A stretch of 64,000 nucleotides of DNA from Coniella vitis (taxonomy: Eukaryota; Ascomycota; Sordariomycetes; Diaporthales; Schizoparmaceae): the NCBI GenBank assembly GCA_011317545.1, contig WUJK01000010.1, positions 868,001 to 932,000 on the forward strand, read 5' to 3'. Shown piece after piece: positions 44,962-56,535 of the stretch; position 1 is the first letter of the stretch, and every line of letters begins with the position of its first letter. Made by a program: the position numbers and the translations under genes. The notes under the pieces were generated by a model. It saw only the letters and a program-made list of their open reading frames with translations, was not told where the DNA came from and made no database searches.

Positions 44962-45048
44962 CGATCCTCCACGGACTCGAACCGTGAACCTTTACCAATG
45001 CTAACCAGTGAACCGGAAAGTAACGCGCTACCATTGCGCCAAAGGACC
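44962..45048 (-). tRNA. tRNA-Arg (anticodon CCG) with intron
   Basis: Read on the - strand: acceptor GGTCCTT pairs with GAGGATC (two G-U pairs), D-arm GCGC-AATGGTA-GCGC, anticodon stem TTACT/GGTAA, T-arm CACGG-TTCGAGT-CCGTG, discriminator G at 44962. The anticodon loop reads TTCCGG followed by a 15-nt intron just after position 37, giving anticodon CCG. The intron contains CTGG, which can pair with CCGG of the anticodon as in canonical nuclear tRNA introns. T-rich sequence follows the 3' end (A runs on the + strand from about 44953 down), suitable for Pol III termination. Confidence 0.9.
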
Positions 45049-47250
45049 GAAGGAATGATGTCCTAAAATTTTGTTCTGTTTATATTACATTTGATTATGG
45101 AGCACAATGGTAGCATGAATTATAGTCAGGTGGTACGTGCATTGACAGTTACTAGAAAGTTGTTATTCGAAAATACATTCTTTAAATAGTGATTGAGCGT
45201 AATGCATTTAGGTGCATAGTCGCGACTCATTGGATACCGAGTAGATTTACTTTTCTAGGCTTGTACATAAGTCGTACCAAGGAATTATATGAAGTTTGGG
45301 GGAAGGGAAAAAAAGAAGGAAAAAAACCCCTCGATGAGAATAAGGTAAACTATCTAGAGTAGTACTATCCAATCCACCTTATCTAACATCTTTCATTCCG
45401 GTGCGTGTGTATCATTCGAGACTCCATGGTGCAAGCAAACCCTTTTCTGAATGTGGACTCGCCTGAGAAAGCGTACAACAAGAAGAAGAGGAGGAAAAGA
45501 GCATTGGCTTGGACAGTTTACCGTCAAGCTGCGCAACTAATTCTTGGGCCAAAAGATGTCCACGCCGAAGCCTAGGCATTCTTTGGAAACATGGGAGGGG
45601 CGGGCATGTCGTCGCTGCGGCCGAATCAAAATGTCAGCTTGGGGAAAAAAAAAAAGAAACATGGGAGAATTGGATCGATCGTCAAGACTGTTGTTGTATG
45701 TCAGAGAAAGGTGGTGAAGAAGGAAGAGAGATTTTATAGCACGTCCTGGTTTGGCAGACTGGTCGGCGCAAGGCCTCGGGTGCCTCGGGCCCTGACTGTT
45801 GATTAGAATCATGGCGTGAGATGGGATATCTTGATAAGTTTAAGTAGGTACAACATCCATGATTCTTATGATTTAAAATGAAGTTTTACACAACACTGAA
45901 TTGAAACGCTGTGCGAAACTTGTTCTTTTATTGTCACAAATTCTATTGGATATGGACAAGAAACTGTACAAAAATAAAGAATCCATCTGTCTGAGTGGTT
46001 CGTGGCCCCTTTGCTCCATGCTGGTTGAAGCAAGACTGTCCTGTCCGCATTTCAATGCGCACTTGAGCAACCTCGCTTCTTGGCTGGTATGCTTTTCCCT
46101 ATTTTCTTCCTTCTCGATTCCCCACCCCCCCCCTTTTTTCTTTCTCGAATCTCCCTTTGGAAGAACAAGGTCTCATTTTCTGAACTGGGCGCTGAGGTTT
46201 TTGTCCAGAGTCTTGCTTGTGATCCTCACGATACATATAGCCCCCAAGGTGGTGTTTGACTGCTGAAGCGACGTTTTGGCTCTCGGGCCAGTGGAAGTCT
46301 GCTTGCCGGTTGGTGACTTGTGGGTGCCTCCGTCAATCATATGAACCAGGGCGTTGGCACGGGGTCTCTCTCACTTTAGACGGAATTTTTGCACAACATA
46401 TGACCAGGTTGAGTCGGAGAAAGGATATTAAAAAAGCCCGCGTAGTATATACTGTTGATAGACCATAGATGGGGACAGGGCAGTGCGCATGCACAAAGTA
46501 TGCTAGAACAAAGACCGGTATAGTCGAAGGTAGATACAAATATCCGTCAGTCGGCAATCTACCATGCAACCGCTCGCTTCATCACGGAACGCGCCTGGGT
46601 TTTGCAGTCCATGCCGGTCTCTTGCACCTCATCCTCTTTCCCAATCATCGAAAAGTGATCAGAATCACTTATCTGATTTGGGGCTAGCTACTTGATGAGA
46701 AAAGGGAAAAAAAAAAAAAGATGACGCGTTTTAGTGTCCTCTCAGCTTAATACGGACTGTCCAGAGTGATTTTTCTCAAGCCTACATATAGCCTTGAACA
46801 GAAAACGGGATACCTGGGATTTGTCATTGTGTGCTAGGTTCTTGCAAGGGGAATTAATGAGGCCAAGACATGTTATCGAGCTGGGGCTTTTTACAACCAG
46901 GGCGGAGGGTGGTGGGATCGGATATCTTTGGTAGGGTGGAGTGTGCGAGTGAAATCTTTTGGCTTTAAATTGGGGCTATATTTGCTGATTTCCTTTTTTT
47001 TTTAAAAAAAAAAAAAAAAAGATGGTTCTTGTCGTTTGGCTAAGCGAAATAGGTTATGGTTGAGATCTCATTCGCGTTCAGAGGTCAAGTCCAAATGTGA
47101 CAAGCAAAAAAGTACTTCATCATTTCTACACCATCATAAACGCGCATCTATCAAAGCGCTTTTCATTATCCCCCCAAAAATTCCATTTTTCCCAGAACAA
47201 AACGTTAAACATAAAAGGCATCCAAATCATATCAAAGGCGCCACAGCCTT
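45049..47250. other. Long AT-rich intergenic region
   Basis: No gene recognised. Contains A- and T-rich runs, including T10A17 at 46994-47020. Confidence 0.5.
46994..47020. repeat. T10A17 homopolymer junction
   Basis: Ten T followed directly by seventeen A, capable of a pure A:T hairpin; it lies about 230 bases beyond the stop of the permease gene. Confidence 0.9.
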
Positions 47251-48979
47251 TTATGCCAACCAAAACCAAAACTTTTCAAGCAAGTTCTTGGGCACAGGCG
47301 GAACGTCCTCGGCCTCGAGGGCATCCATCTCCCGCACGCCCGTAATGACATCGATCTCCTCCGTCTTGATAGCCCAGGGCGTGCGGAACCAAATCTTGTG
47401 GCCAAAGTACAGCGCCAGGAAGATGGGGAAGGTGATGTAGGCCGCCACAAAGTCGGCTGCGTTCCAGTTCTTTGGGAAGAAGACAGGGAAGCCGTTTGTG
47501 ATTGTGAGTACAATGAGTACAAAGAGCGTAACGTACGTCGCGTAGGGTTGCAGCGCCGTCTTGTAGGGGAGCGAGTCCATGAGGTTGTTGAACTGCATGG
47601 CTTTGCGGAAGCGCAGGTAGGTGAAGCCGACGACGATCCATGCAATCAAGCCCGAGATGGTGGAAATGTCGACGAACCAGTTGAAGGCCACTTCACTCGA
47701 GGCGCTGACGCTCAGAAAGGCAAGCAGGCCGACGGCCCAAGTGGCGAGGACGGCCATGTAGGGGACGCCGAGTTTGCCCGTGCGGGAGAAGATTTGGGGT
47801 GCTTGTTTGTTGAGCGACAGGCTGTAGAGGATACGTGCGCCCGAGTAGAGGAAGGCGTTGCCGGCTGACCAGGCGGAGGTCAAGATGGCGGCGTTGATGA
47901 TGTGGTTGAGGACCTTGATCTGGGCGAGGGAGATGCCAATGACCCAGGGGCTGGCGGCGGCGTTGCCAGCGCCCGAGAGCAGGTCGGCATTGTTCGAAGG
48001 GCAGATGGTGCCAATCATGAAGGCACCCAGGCCATAAAACAGAGCGAGACGGTAGACGAAACGGCCAGCTGCCTTGGGGATGTTGCGGCGGGGTGCCACG
48101 GCCTCACCCGCTGTGAGGGCAATGAGCTCGGGCGAGGTGATGAAGGCGAAGCCTGCCTTGACAAAGGCGTACCAAAAGGCGAGGAAACGGCCCGTATTGC
48201 CGCTGACGAGGTATTCTTTAATGGGGCCGTGCTGCTGCCAGTTCCAGAAGCCAATGGCGGTGTGGTCGGGGGCGCCGCCGCACATGATGACAAGGCCGAC
48301 GAGGATGAGGCCGAGGATGGTGATGAGCTTGATGGAGGCGAACCAGAACTCGGCCTCGCCAAAGATGCGGACAGCAAAGATGTTGAGGCAGAGGTTGACG
48401 CCGAGAATGATGGCAATCCAGACGGCCGTGGGCACGGGCGTCTGCCAGTAGTTGAGGACGATGGCGCCTGCGGAAGCCTCGCCGGCGACGAGAATGGCGT
48501 AGGCGTACCAGTAGTTCCAGCCCGCGGCGAAGGCCAGGCTGGGGTCGAGGAAACGCTCGACAAAGTAGGGGATGGTGGCGCCCTTGAGGGGCAGGTAGAC
48601 GACGATTTCGGCCAGGTCGTTCATGATGTTCCACACGATGGCCATCATGCAGACGTAGCCCAGCAGCAGAGCCAAGGGCCCGCCGGTGGACAGGATGGCG
48701 CCAGAGCCAACGAACAAACCAGTGCCGATGCTATTGTGTTTGGTGAGAGACGAGGCGGTTAGTCTTCTGGGCCAGATGCGCCACATGCTTCAGGATAAGG
48801 ACTACTCACGCGCCACCCAGCGCCAGGAACTGGATGTGCCGACTCTTGAGACCACGCTGCAGCTGGTCCTGGGCCGCGATCAGGTTCTGGGTGCCCTCGG
48901 TGAAGGCAACCTCGCCGACCTCCTCGTCCTTCATCTTGGGCCACGACGCGGGCGTGTCCAGCGATCCACCGTCCTTCAT
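47251..48979 (-). CDS. Amino-acid permease, APC superfamily (fungal YAT type)
   Basis: Exons 48979-48810 and 48730-47251 (79-nt intron, GTGAGT..ATAG); 549 residues, ATG at 48979. It imports amino acids across the plasma membrane by proton symport. The intron interrupts the signature substrate motif FLALGGA / IGTGLFVGSG, as it does in the second permease of this window. About twelve hydrophobic segments follow, with FWFASIKLITILGLILVG, FAFITSPELIALTAGEAVAPRRNIP and AILTSAWSAGNAFLYSGARILY. The cytoplasmic N-terminus (~50 residues) and short C-terminus (LEAEDVPPVPKNLLEKFWFWLA) are typical. Substrate range cannot be read from sequence. Confidence 0.93.
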
Positions 48980-51097
48980 GTTGACTGGCTGATGGATGGA
49001 AGACGTATTGCGGCTCGCAGTATGCTCGGGGGCTGGCTAGTCGGTCGATGATGGCTGGTATTCGATGGCCGATGGCTGGCTGCTGACTGGAGAGGAAGAG
49101 TGGCGGTTGTGGGTGGTGGAGGTGCGCACTGCGGGGGACGAGCGCCTGTCCCAAAGTAGCCAAGCTGCGTCGGAATGCAGGAGAGAAAAGAGAGGACAAG
49201 AGTATCAAGTTTGGGTCTCTGGGGAAGGGCGCACTTGTTCAACTTTGTACACCTGATACTAGGCAGGAACAAATACTATGTAAAGAGCATATCCAAGACC
49301 CCAGAGCCCACCAACTGCACTGCAAGGGGAAATTGTCGGCGATACAGCACTTGGCCGTTTTTTCCTCACATAACTTTTTAACGTCTTGGCCTGGGTTATC
49401 GTCGTCGTGGATAAGAAGAATAGGCAGGCCCCGGTCCCAGCAAGGACTTGCTCTTTGCAGCGCTGTACGTAGTAATCTGATAGTTGCCATATACTGCCAT
49501 GCAGGTATAGTACTATGTAAGCGATATTACTGTAGTATGGAGACGGTACATGGGAACATGTAGCTACTATATCTGGGCCTGCTGGGATACCAGGATACCG
49601 ATACGTACCGCCACATACCCCGCTGATCGCTTGTCGTGTGCGGCCCCAAGCCCAGATAAAGGCCTAGTGCCCCAGCGCCGAGATCGCTCGAGTCAGAGCA
49701 GCAACGTAAACCCGGCTACTAAAGAGAACCACGGGCCTGCTAAGCCCGCCATTAGCCGACCAGCAGGGGCGCTCTGGGGTCGAAGCGCCGCCCTTGCTCC
49801 CCAGTGAAAGCCCAGCGCTGCACTCCCCCAGCGGGGCCAAGATGCTGGCAGGGCTGAGGGCTGGCGGGCCCCTGGGAAGGTGAAGCATCACGTAGCCCGC
49901 GCCAAACCGCATTCTGATATTCTGACAGGACCACTGCGACTTCCATGACCAACCGCTATGTATCACACGCTCGATGCCAGGTGGATTATCAGCCTCGCTT
50001 GAGGCCTGTGCCACAATGGTGCCCATGGGGGAGAGTGGGGGAAGGCGCTGGCTATCTCCAGAAACTCAACACGAGTCCACAAGTCTTGCAGGGTCAGGCG
50101 TCGATACTTGCTGCGTTATATGGTGAAGACATTCGCAACACTCCTCAGACTCGGCGCCTTGGCTCGTTTTTCTCCGTTGGGACTATAAGGCGGCCGTTCC
50201 TGTCAGGGTGGCCTTGAGGACACGCTGAGCTAGTTCTGTGTCTGGTGCGGGCGCGGAGAATGCACGAGACCTACACCAACTTGCATTTAGCTTGTACATA
50301 GTACAGTTGAGTGAGTGAGTGAGTGGGTGGGTGGGTGGCGTCTCGCCGTCTTCACTCATAGCCTGAGATGCTCAAGATTCAAAGACCACAGGCTCGGCAT
50401 CGCACAGCTGGCGCACAGATGTGGAGGTCCTCCTCCGCAAATACCGACGTCAGGGTCGAACGCAAACAGACATACAATACAGGCAATGGTCTGCAGAAAA
50501 CGGGTGAACCTTAATGGGTTCGAATCTTTTCCTGGCACTTGGTGCCTCTTTTGACATGAGTCGTGTCCATGGCATTTGGAAGATCGGGGAAGCATTCCTG
50601 GCTTTATCAGCCTCCCGTTGATATGGCAACCGGTCCGACTGGGCACCTCCAATCAGGGTTGAGTTTGATTAGTCAAGCATCTACATGTTCAAGTTTTGGA
50701 TTCCATCCAGGTTACAAGCATCGCCTTTTTGCTTATACGTCCCAGCGTCGACTTGACCTTGTTTAGGGTATTTCATGGTCATGCGCAAGCAAGTGGCTGA
50801 CCGGATGGTTGACGCCTCAAGTATATTGTTCTCATTCGAGCAACTACAACTTTTTCGGACACCCAGATGTTCACGACTAGGAAACGCTTCCATCACCATA
50901 GTCCTTTGCAAGCGCATCTAGAGACGAGTACGGCGCATAATATACATGTCTTCTTCACACTCCGAGTGGGCCCAGTCTCTAGCTCCTAGGCTAGAGACTA
51001 GCCGCGTGGAACTGCTGCACTTTTATCTAAAGCAGATTATTCTCCGATCAGGTACTAGTACATCGTTGCTTTGTAAACAAGTGTTTTTTTTTTTTTG

Positions 51098-51133
<36 letters not shown>

Positions 51134-51900
51134 AAACAATAAATAAATACATCACATAGTGCAGCTGTCAGTTTGCAGCTATCAGTGAATCGCAAAATCA
51201 CAAAAAGACTTCAAGTTGCTCTACATTAATGGAAACACGAGTGAAATGTTGATCAAGTTCTGCAACTTCTGATTGATGCCCCAAACGCATGCATGATATT
51301 TCTGATAGCCTCAAAAGAAGTACTATGTATACAAACAGTTTCCACCCTGGTCGCGTTGCAAACACTACAAACCAAGATACAACTCTTTCGTATACATAGT
51401 ATACATCGTAGTTGCTGCTACTTATCTTGTAGCCTTGCTCAGCCTGTCGGTGAGGCTCACCGATCGAGCCACACAACCAGGCACCGCCGCAAACATGGTA
51501 TACGTCAACCAGTAGGATACGCCGGTTTCAAAATCAGTAACAACATGATAAGTGTATGGACACCATGGAATCGCAATCAAGGGCCTATCTAGCAGTATGA
51601 ACAGGACGTATCAGTTCTGTGGGACGTCTTGAGCAAAAGTTATTGGTAAGCTCACTGCTCGTTATCAAGCAGAACATTGGCCTGGGTTTCCTTTTCCCTG
51701 GGGCTCAAACATACCACATAAACACATAAATAGACTAGCAATTGCTGCGCCTGACAGCATACTCACACGAGACGGTGGCTCAAAGCCTCCTTGGGCTTCT
51801 GTCTCGACAGTTTGCGGTGTCCATTGGCTTAGCGAAGGGTCACGCCCTTCTCCATCCATCATGACCCCCCCCCCCTTTCCCTCTTTTGAGCAGACACTGC
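48980..51900. other. Long intergenic region with motif cluster
   Basis: No gene recognised over 2.9 kb. It holds exact copies of the TACATAGTAC motif (either strand) at 49510-49519, 50295-50304 and 51320-51329, near copies at 49274 and 51392, GAGT/GGGT repeats near 50310-50335, and a large T/A homopolymer hairpin at 51084-51136. Confidence 0.5.
51084..51136. repeat. T13-G-T16-A23 homopolymer inverted repeat
   Basis: Two T runs separated by one G are followed directly by 23 A. The tract can fold into a long A:T hairpin. Confidence 0.9.
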
Positions 51901-53048
51901 TCATGACCCATTCACCGCAACATCCGATACCGGTGCTGCATGAGTCTCAGAATGCGCCGTAGTCGTCTTTTCCTGCTGTCTAGGCGACTCGGCCGTCTTT
52001 GATCGAATAGGAATGCCCGAAAAGGGACACGTCGTCGGTGTCTTTGGCGTCACCGGCAGCGCACCAGCAGCACTAGCAGCACCATCATCCGTAGCGTCTC
52101 TTGACACACTCCCGCCCTCACCGCTGCTCTCGTCGATGTCATCCAGGACCTTTTTCCCATCCAGGTACCCCTCGCGCTCAAAGCCGGGCTGCTCCATCTC
52201 TGCGGCAAACTCGTCCCCGTCACGGACATACCACTTGGCAAACAAGTCGTTTTGGATCCAGATGACCTTGCCGAGGGCCTTGATCAGGGCGATTTTGCGG
52301 TCCATTTTGATGCGCGGATGCGAGAGGAGGGCTTCGGTGAGCGTGTCTTGGATGAAGGCGAGGCAGGCGCCGATGTGCACGTATTCAATGTGGAGGGGGT
52401 GTTCTCTTCCTCGGCCGACGTGCATCATGCTTTGTTGTTGAGGAAAGGTTTTATATGTTAGGCTTTATTTTTCACTTGCGGTTTCACTTGTGATGTGTTA
52501 CCGAGAAAGAGGAGAAAAGAGGCGCCAAAGCACTCACCCAACCTTGTCCAAATAATACCAAAACTCCATCGTACTGGGGTCCGAGCACAGCTTGTTCAGG
52601 TATGCGCGCAGGAACATCTTGCGGTGCAGAATCTGCGGGCTGTTTTCATTCAGGCTGGGATCCACGGGGCCTTCTGTCGAGGTACTCCGCGTCTCGAAGG
52701 CGCGCGCTGTAATGTCGTACTGCAGAAGCTTGTGGTAGACGATGTTGACGATGGCGGGGATGAGCTGCTTGATGTATTTGGCGCCGGTGATGAGGGCTTC
52801 AATGTCGTCTTGTGGAGGGTTGCGTGTTAGTCTTGGGAAAATGTCCTTTTTTTTTTTTTCTTTTTCTCCCGCTTCTCGTGCCGGTGCTGGAACCTGCGGC
52901 ATGCGGTTGAAGGGAGAAGGGGGTCTTTCTTACTTGATCCAAAGTCCAGGAACGTGTGGAGGTATTGAATCCTTGCTTCGAGGTTTGTGTAGAGGTCTTT
53001 GCGGTCAATGTGTTGCCTCATGGGGCGGAATCCCACAAACGGTGCCAT
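51901..53048 (-). CDS. Protoglobin-domain haem protein
   Basis: Exons 53048-52934, 52808-52538 and 52429-51901 (introns 125 and 108 nt); 304 residues, ATG at 53048. Protoglobin/globin-sensor folds bind haem and O2, NO or CO. The fungal protoglobin pattern is clear: HIDRKDLYTNLEARIQYLHTF, NDIEALITGAKYIKQLIPAI, ILHRKMFLRAYLNKL, FWYYLDKVGMMHVGRG, LHIEYVHIGACLAFIQD and ALGKVIWIQNDLFAKWYV. H132 in GMMH is the probable proximal haem ligand by position. The C-terminal ~90 residues are a low-complexity acidic and Ser/Thr/Pro tail with no output domain, unlike bacterial globin-coupled sensors. The role (gas sensing or nitrosative-stress detoxification) is inference. An acceptor ending AAAG at 52430 is the least canonical border. 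Confidence 0.85.
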
Positions 53049-54328
53049 CTTTTTTTTCTTCTTTTTCTTTTGTTTGAATTTCGGACTTGACACTCAACGG
53101 CTCTCTTCGTGTGGAGGCAGGGGTGTTTTCTTTTCTTTTCGGCCCTTGTTTTCCAGCTTGGTGGTGTTACCAAACGTCGACACTGCACGCTATCAAAAAC
53201 ACCATACCAAATCTTTTTCCCGGCCAAAAACATACAAGAAATTGCCATTTCCTTTATACGAAACCAGCACTCCCACCAACCACATCCCATCGCTAGGTAA
53301 TTCTCAGCTTCAGCATACTGACATCATGCGGTTTACTGTTTCTCTGCTGACAATCGAGGCTGTCTCCATGGGTCGACTGATGGTGGTCTGATGAGGGTGG
53401 ATCCCGCCATGGCCCGCATCGAACCACTCCCAAACTCTCCCACCATGGGACACGGCTGCTGTTTGACTGTGCGTCCAGGGCGAGATTCTGTGCTTGCGGT
53501 GCTCTGTGCCGCGTTATTTCGATGGGCCAGACGGATTTCCAGGAATGTGAGGAAAAGAAAACCGGGTGGTTTCATTACTTGGCCCTCTGGCTGTCCTTTC
53601 TATGGGCCCTGGGCTATTTATATCCACACATAGTACTTGGATAGTATCTGTACATAGTACTACTATAATATAGGGCTATTGGACCCTCACAGCTTGGCCC
53701 CAAGTGCGACTTTGAGGCTTCAGAACCGCGAGTATCCATCTCTTTGAGTCTTCACTCTGCCTTTTCTCTTTTCCCCTTTTCATTTCCTGCGGACAGGGCA
53801 GCACAAAATGCCACTACTCTCGACTCTCCTCATACAGGCAATGGCCCCATACTATGTACAGCCCTAGTACAGTGAATCTATCGTGGGGGCCCCCGACAGA
53901 CCCTGCCCGCGCAGCAGCGGCACAGCGGATGGCTGCTTGTTCTTATCGCTCCAGTGCCCGCCCTATCGGCCACGATCAGCCACCGCGCCTATGATTCAGT
54001 TGTGAGATTTACCTGCACTTGCCCTCCAAGCAGGATAGTTACTGACAGAGATGGCGATGTGGGTTTGCCAGAGCCTGTAGAAGAATGCATCTAGCCTGTA
54101 TAGTAGCGTCGCGCAGGATGTCACTGTAGTGTCAAGGGCGACCCTATCAAAGCGGCCCGGGCCATTGACTTGCACGTCACTCCGGCAACTCGACCGACCA
54201 CAAACACAGAAGGAACGAAGCCACTATATCCAGCACTCTTTCCCCACAACCACCGTCTCGTGCCACTGCAGCCTTTTTCCTTTCCTCTGCTCGGCAAAGT
54301 TGCACCATCCTCGGACAAGAGAAACAGA
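53049..54328. other. Divergent promoter region of protoglobin and NmrA-like genes
   Basis: 1.3 kb between the two divergent starts. The protoglobin side begins with a pyrimidine/T-rich leader. Contains TACATAGTAC at 53651-53660 and 9/10 matches at 53627-53636 and 53850-53859. No gene seen. Confidence 0.6.
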
Positions 54329-55255
54329 ATGGCCATCACCAATGTAGCCCTCGTGGGCGCAACAGGGGACCTCGGCACCCACATCCTCGACGCCCTCCTC
54401 GACGCCAACACCTTCACCGTCACCGTCCTGCAGCGCGCCTCGTCCCGCTGGCCCCCGCGCCGCCCATCACCAGCCAAGCTCCGCATCCAGACCATCGCCG
54501 ACGACCTCCCCTTTGACGCCCTCGTCGCGCACCTCCGCGGCCAGCACGCCCTCGTCGTCTGCTACCGCGCCCGCAACGTCGCCGAGCAGCTCAAGTTCGG
54601 CCACGCCGCCGTCGCCGCCGGCACCGTGCAGCGGCTCATCCCCGCCGACTTTGGCAGCTGCGACAGCAGCGGCGCGCGCGAGCGCCACCTCGTCGCGCTG
54701 TTTGAGCGCAAAGTGCAGATCCGCGCGAGCCTGCAGGCGCTGGCGGACGAGCACGCGGGCTTCTCCTGGACGTCGCTGGTGAACGGGCACTTTTTCGACT
54801 GGGGCCTGCGGGAAGGGTTCCTGCACCTGCATGTTGAGGAGAAGAAAGGGGAGGTCCTCGGGGATGGCGAGATGCGCAGCTCGCTGGCGACGTTGCGGCA
54901 GATTGGGCTTGCAACGGTAAGGATCCTGCAGAGGCCGGAGGAGACGAGGAACAGGATGTTGTTTATCCAGAGCTTTTGCGTCAGTCAGAACGCGGTGGTG
55001 CGGGCCTTGGAGAAGGCGACGGGCGGGCAGAAGTGGGACATCACGCGGCATGACCCTGAGCAGTTCATCCGAGAGAAGAAGGCGCTGGCGGATGGGGGTG
55101 ACAAGGAGGCCGTTGAGGACCTGGTGTTTGCTCTGGGGGCATTGTATGGGAACTGGGAGGAGAAGCCGGACTTTGCAATGGAGCTGCTCGGTCTGGAGAA
55201 TGAGGATCTCGACGAGGTGGTCCAAAGGGTCGTGGGCGAGCTTGGGGCAGCCTGA
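54329..55255 (+). CDS. NmrA-like / isoflavone-reductase-like NAD(P)-binding protein
   Basis: Single exon, 308 residues; ATG 54329 (AACAGAATGGCC) is chosen because the Rossmann site follows at once. The dinucleotide site reads ALVGATGDLGTHI (residues ~7-19), then VTVLQRASS where a basic residue would select NADP. Further family landmarks are VVCYRARNVAEQLKFGHAAVAAGTVQRLIPADFG and a central SWTSLVNGHFFDWGL. Such proteins are either reductases of aromatic substrates or redox-sensing regulators such as NmrA. The lysine often used by reductases is not obvious, so I do not choose between them. It is very GC-rich in third positions at the 5' half. Confidence 0.88.
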   Translation: MAITNVALVGATGDLGTHILDALLDANTFTVTVLQRASSRWPPRRPSPAKLRIQTIADDLPFDALVAHLRGQHALVVCYRARNVAEQLKFGHAAVAAGTVQRLIPADFGSCDSSGARERHLVALFERKVQIRASLQALADEHAGFSWTSLVNGHFFDWGLREGFLHLHVEEKKGEVLGDGEMRSSLATLRQIGLATVRILQRPEETRNRMLFIQSFCVSQNAVVRALEKATGGQKWDITRHDPEQFIREKKALADGGDKEAVEDLVFALGALYGNWEEKPDFAMELLGLENEDLDEVVQRVVGELGAA

Positions 55256-55669
55256 GCACTTTGACGACCGGCTGGTGACGTCTTTGGGTTTGTCTCTTGG
55301 GCTGGAGAGGATTCGGACGACTCTTTGCTGGCTTACTTACCTGGGTTTGCCGAGCACGCGCATCAAACAAGGCTGCTCAACTCAACTATACCAGTAACAC
55401 GAATGGGAAGCATAAAAGTCGGGAACATGATGAGTGCCTGTTTGGAAGAAAGCAAGCCTCAGACAAAGGGGTTAACTGCGGTTCTAGAGTCAGTCGAGCA
55501 TTCATGTTATCACGAGGTTGCGCAGGCTGAGGTGCGTCTGAAGCGGGCGTGGCGCTGCAGAGCGTGAGATGTTTGAGGGCAACGTGCACACGGTCAGCAG
55601 GCCCACCTGTTCGCTGCTTACACCTGGTGGTCATTGTGTGACCTTTGCGTGCATGTGTGTGTAGTTGTA

Positions 55670-55670
<1 letters not shown>

Positions 55671-55705
<35 letters not shown>
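55671..55705. repeat. (TA)17 microsatellite
   Basis: Uninterrupted TA dinucleotide run in noncoding DNA. Confidence 0.95.
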
Positions 55706-55710
<5 letters not shown>

Positions 55711-56483
55711 ATGACAAAAGTGGTTGGTCGAATATATATCCAAAAATACAGCTCTGCCATGTCTGAGGATGCGAGCACTGAACCCTCCATCCACATCAGA
55801 ATGATGCGAATGTCAATAGACGCCCAGCAGACGACCCAAAGCATAGCCTCCAGTGAAGGCATACGATCTATTCACTCTGCCTCTGCCAAGTCAAGTCCAC
55901 AGCCATGTGGACTGATATGATATATACGTCCCAGTGGGCAGGGCGCATCGTGCGTGGGTCATGGCCGTTGTAAAAATCCACGTGGCTATGCCCCCTGCAT
56001 ATGTACTATATACTACCTTTGTGTCGTATTTATTGTCTATCACATTGTGCAGCAAGTCATCACATGCCTGGACCGAATCACAGCACAGAAATGCGCCTCA
56101 CTCCGTCAGCAGGCTCCCATGTCAGCATTGCGAGCCAAGTTATAAAGTGTTTTGGCGGCCATTGAGTGAGCCTCATCTGACTGTTTGGCCACCGGCGTGG
56201 GAAAAGAAAAGAAAAAAGAAAAAGAAAAAAGAGTAGTCATATATATGGCCAAAAGGTCAAAACCACTGTGGCTATGACCGTCACAAAAGCCCGTATGCTC
56301 TTGGCCGTGCTGCACCGTTCATATATATCCACCAGGCGAGTGGACACAATACAAGGCACATGTGTGCAGAAGGTGGGTCAAGATGAGGGGGAAAAATAGA
56401 GTTTGTTACAGAAGCAAAACAAACATCTGAGAATTTCCAAAAGTCAAAACGCAAAGCCATGCATGTGCCTGTATCAAAATCAA

Positions 56484-56488
<5 letters not shown>

Positions 56489-56534
<46 letters not shown>
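56489..56534 (+). repeat. (GT)23 microsatellite
   Basis: Uninterrupted GT dinucleotide run in noncoding DNA. Confidence 0.95.

Positions 56535-56535
<1 letters not shown>

Noticed and set aside
47902..48762. 286-codon plus-strand frame
   Set aside because: Antisense to the permease exon; Gly/Asp/Glu-rich shadow.
50510..50535. B-box-like GGTTCGAATC suggesting a tRNA
   Set aside because: The T-stem does not pair and no acceptor or D-arm can be found around it.
54467..55225. 252-codon minus-strand frame
   Set aside because: Antisense to the NmrA-like gene with no recognisable motif.
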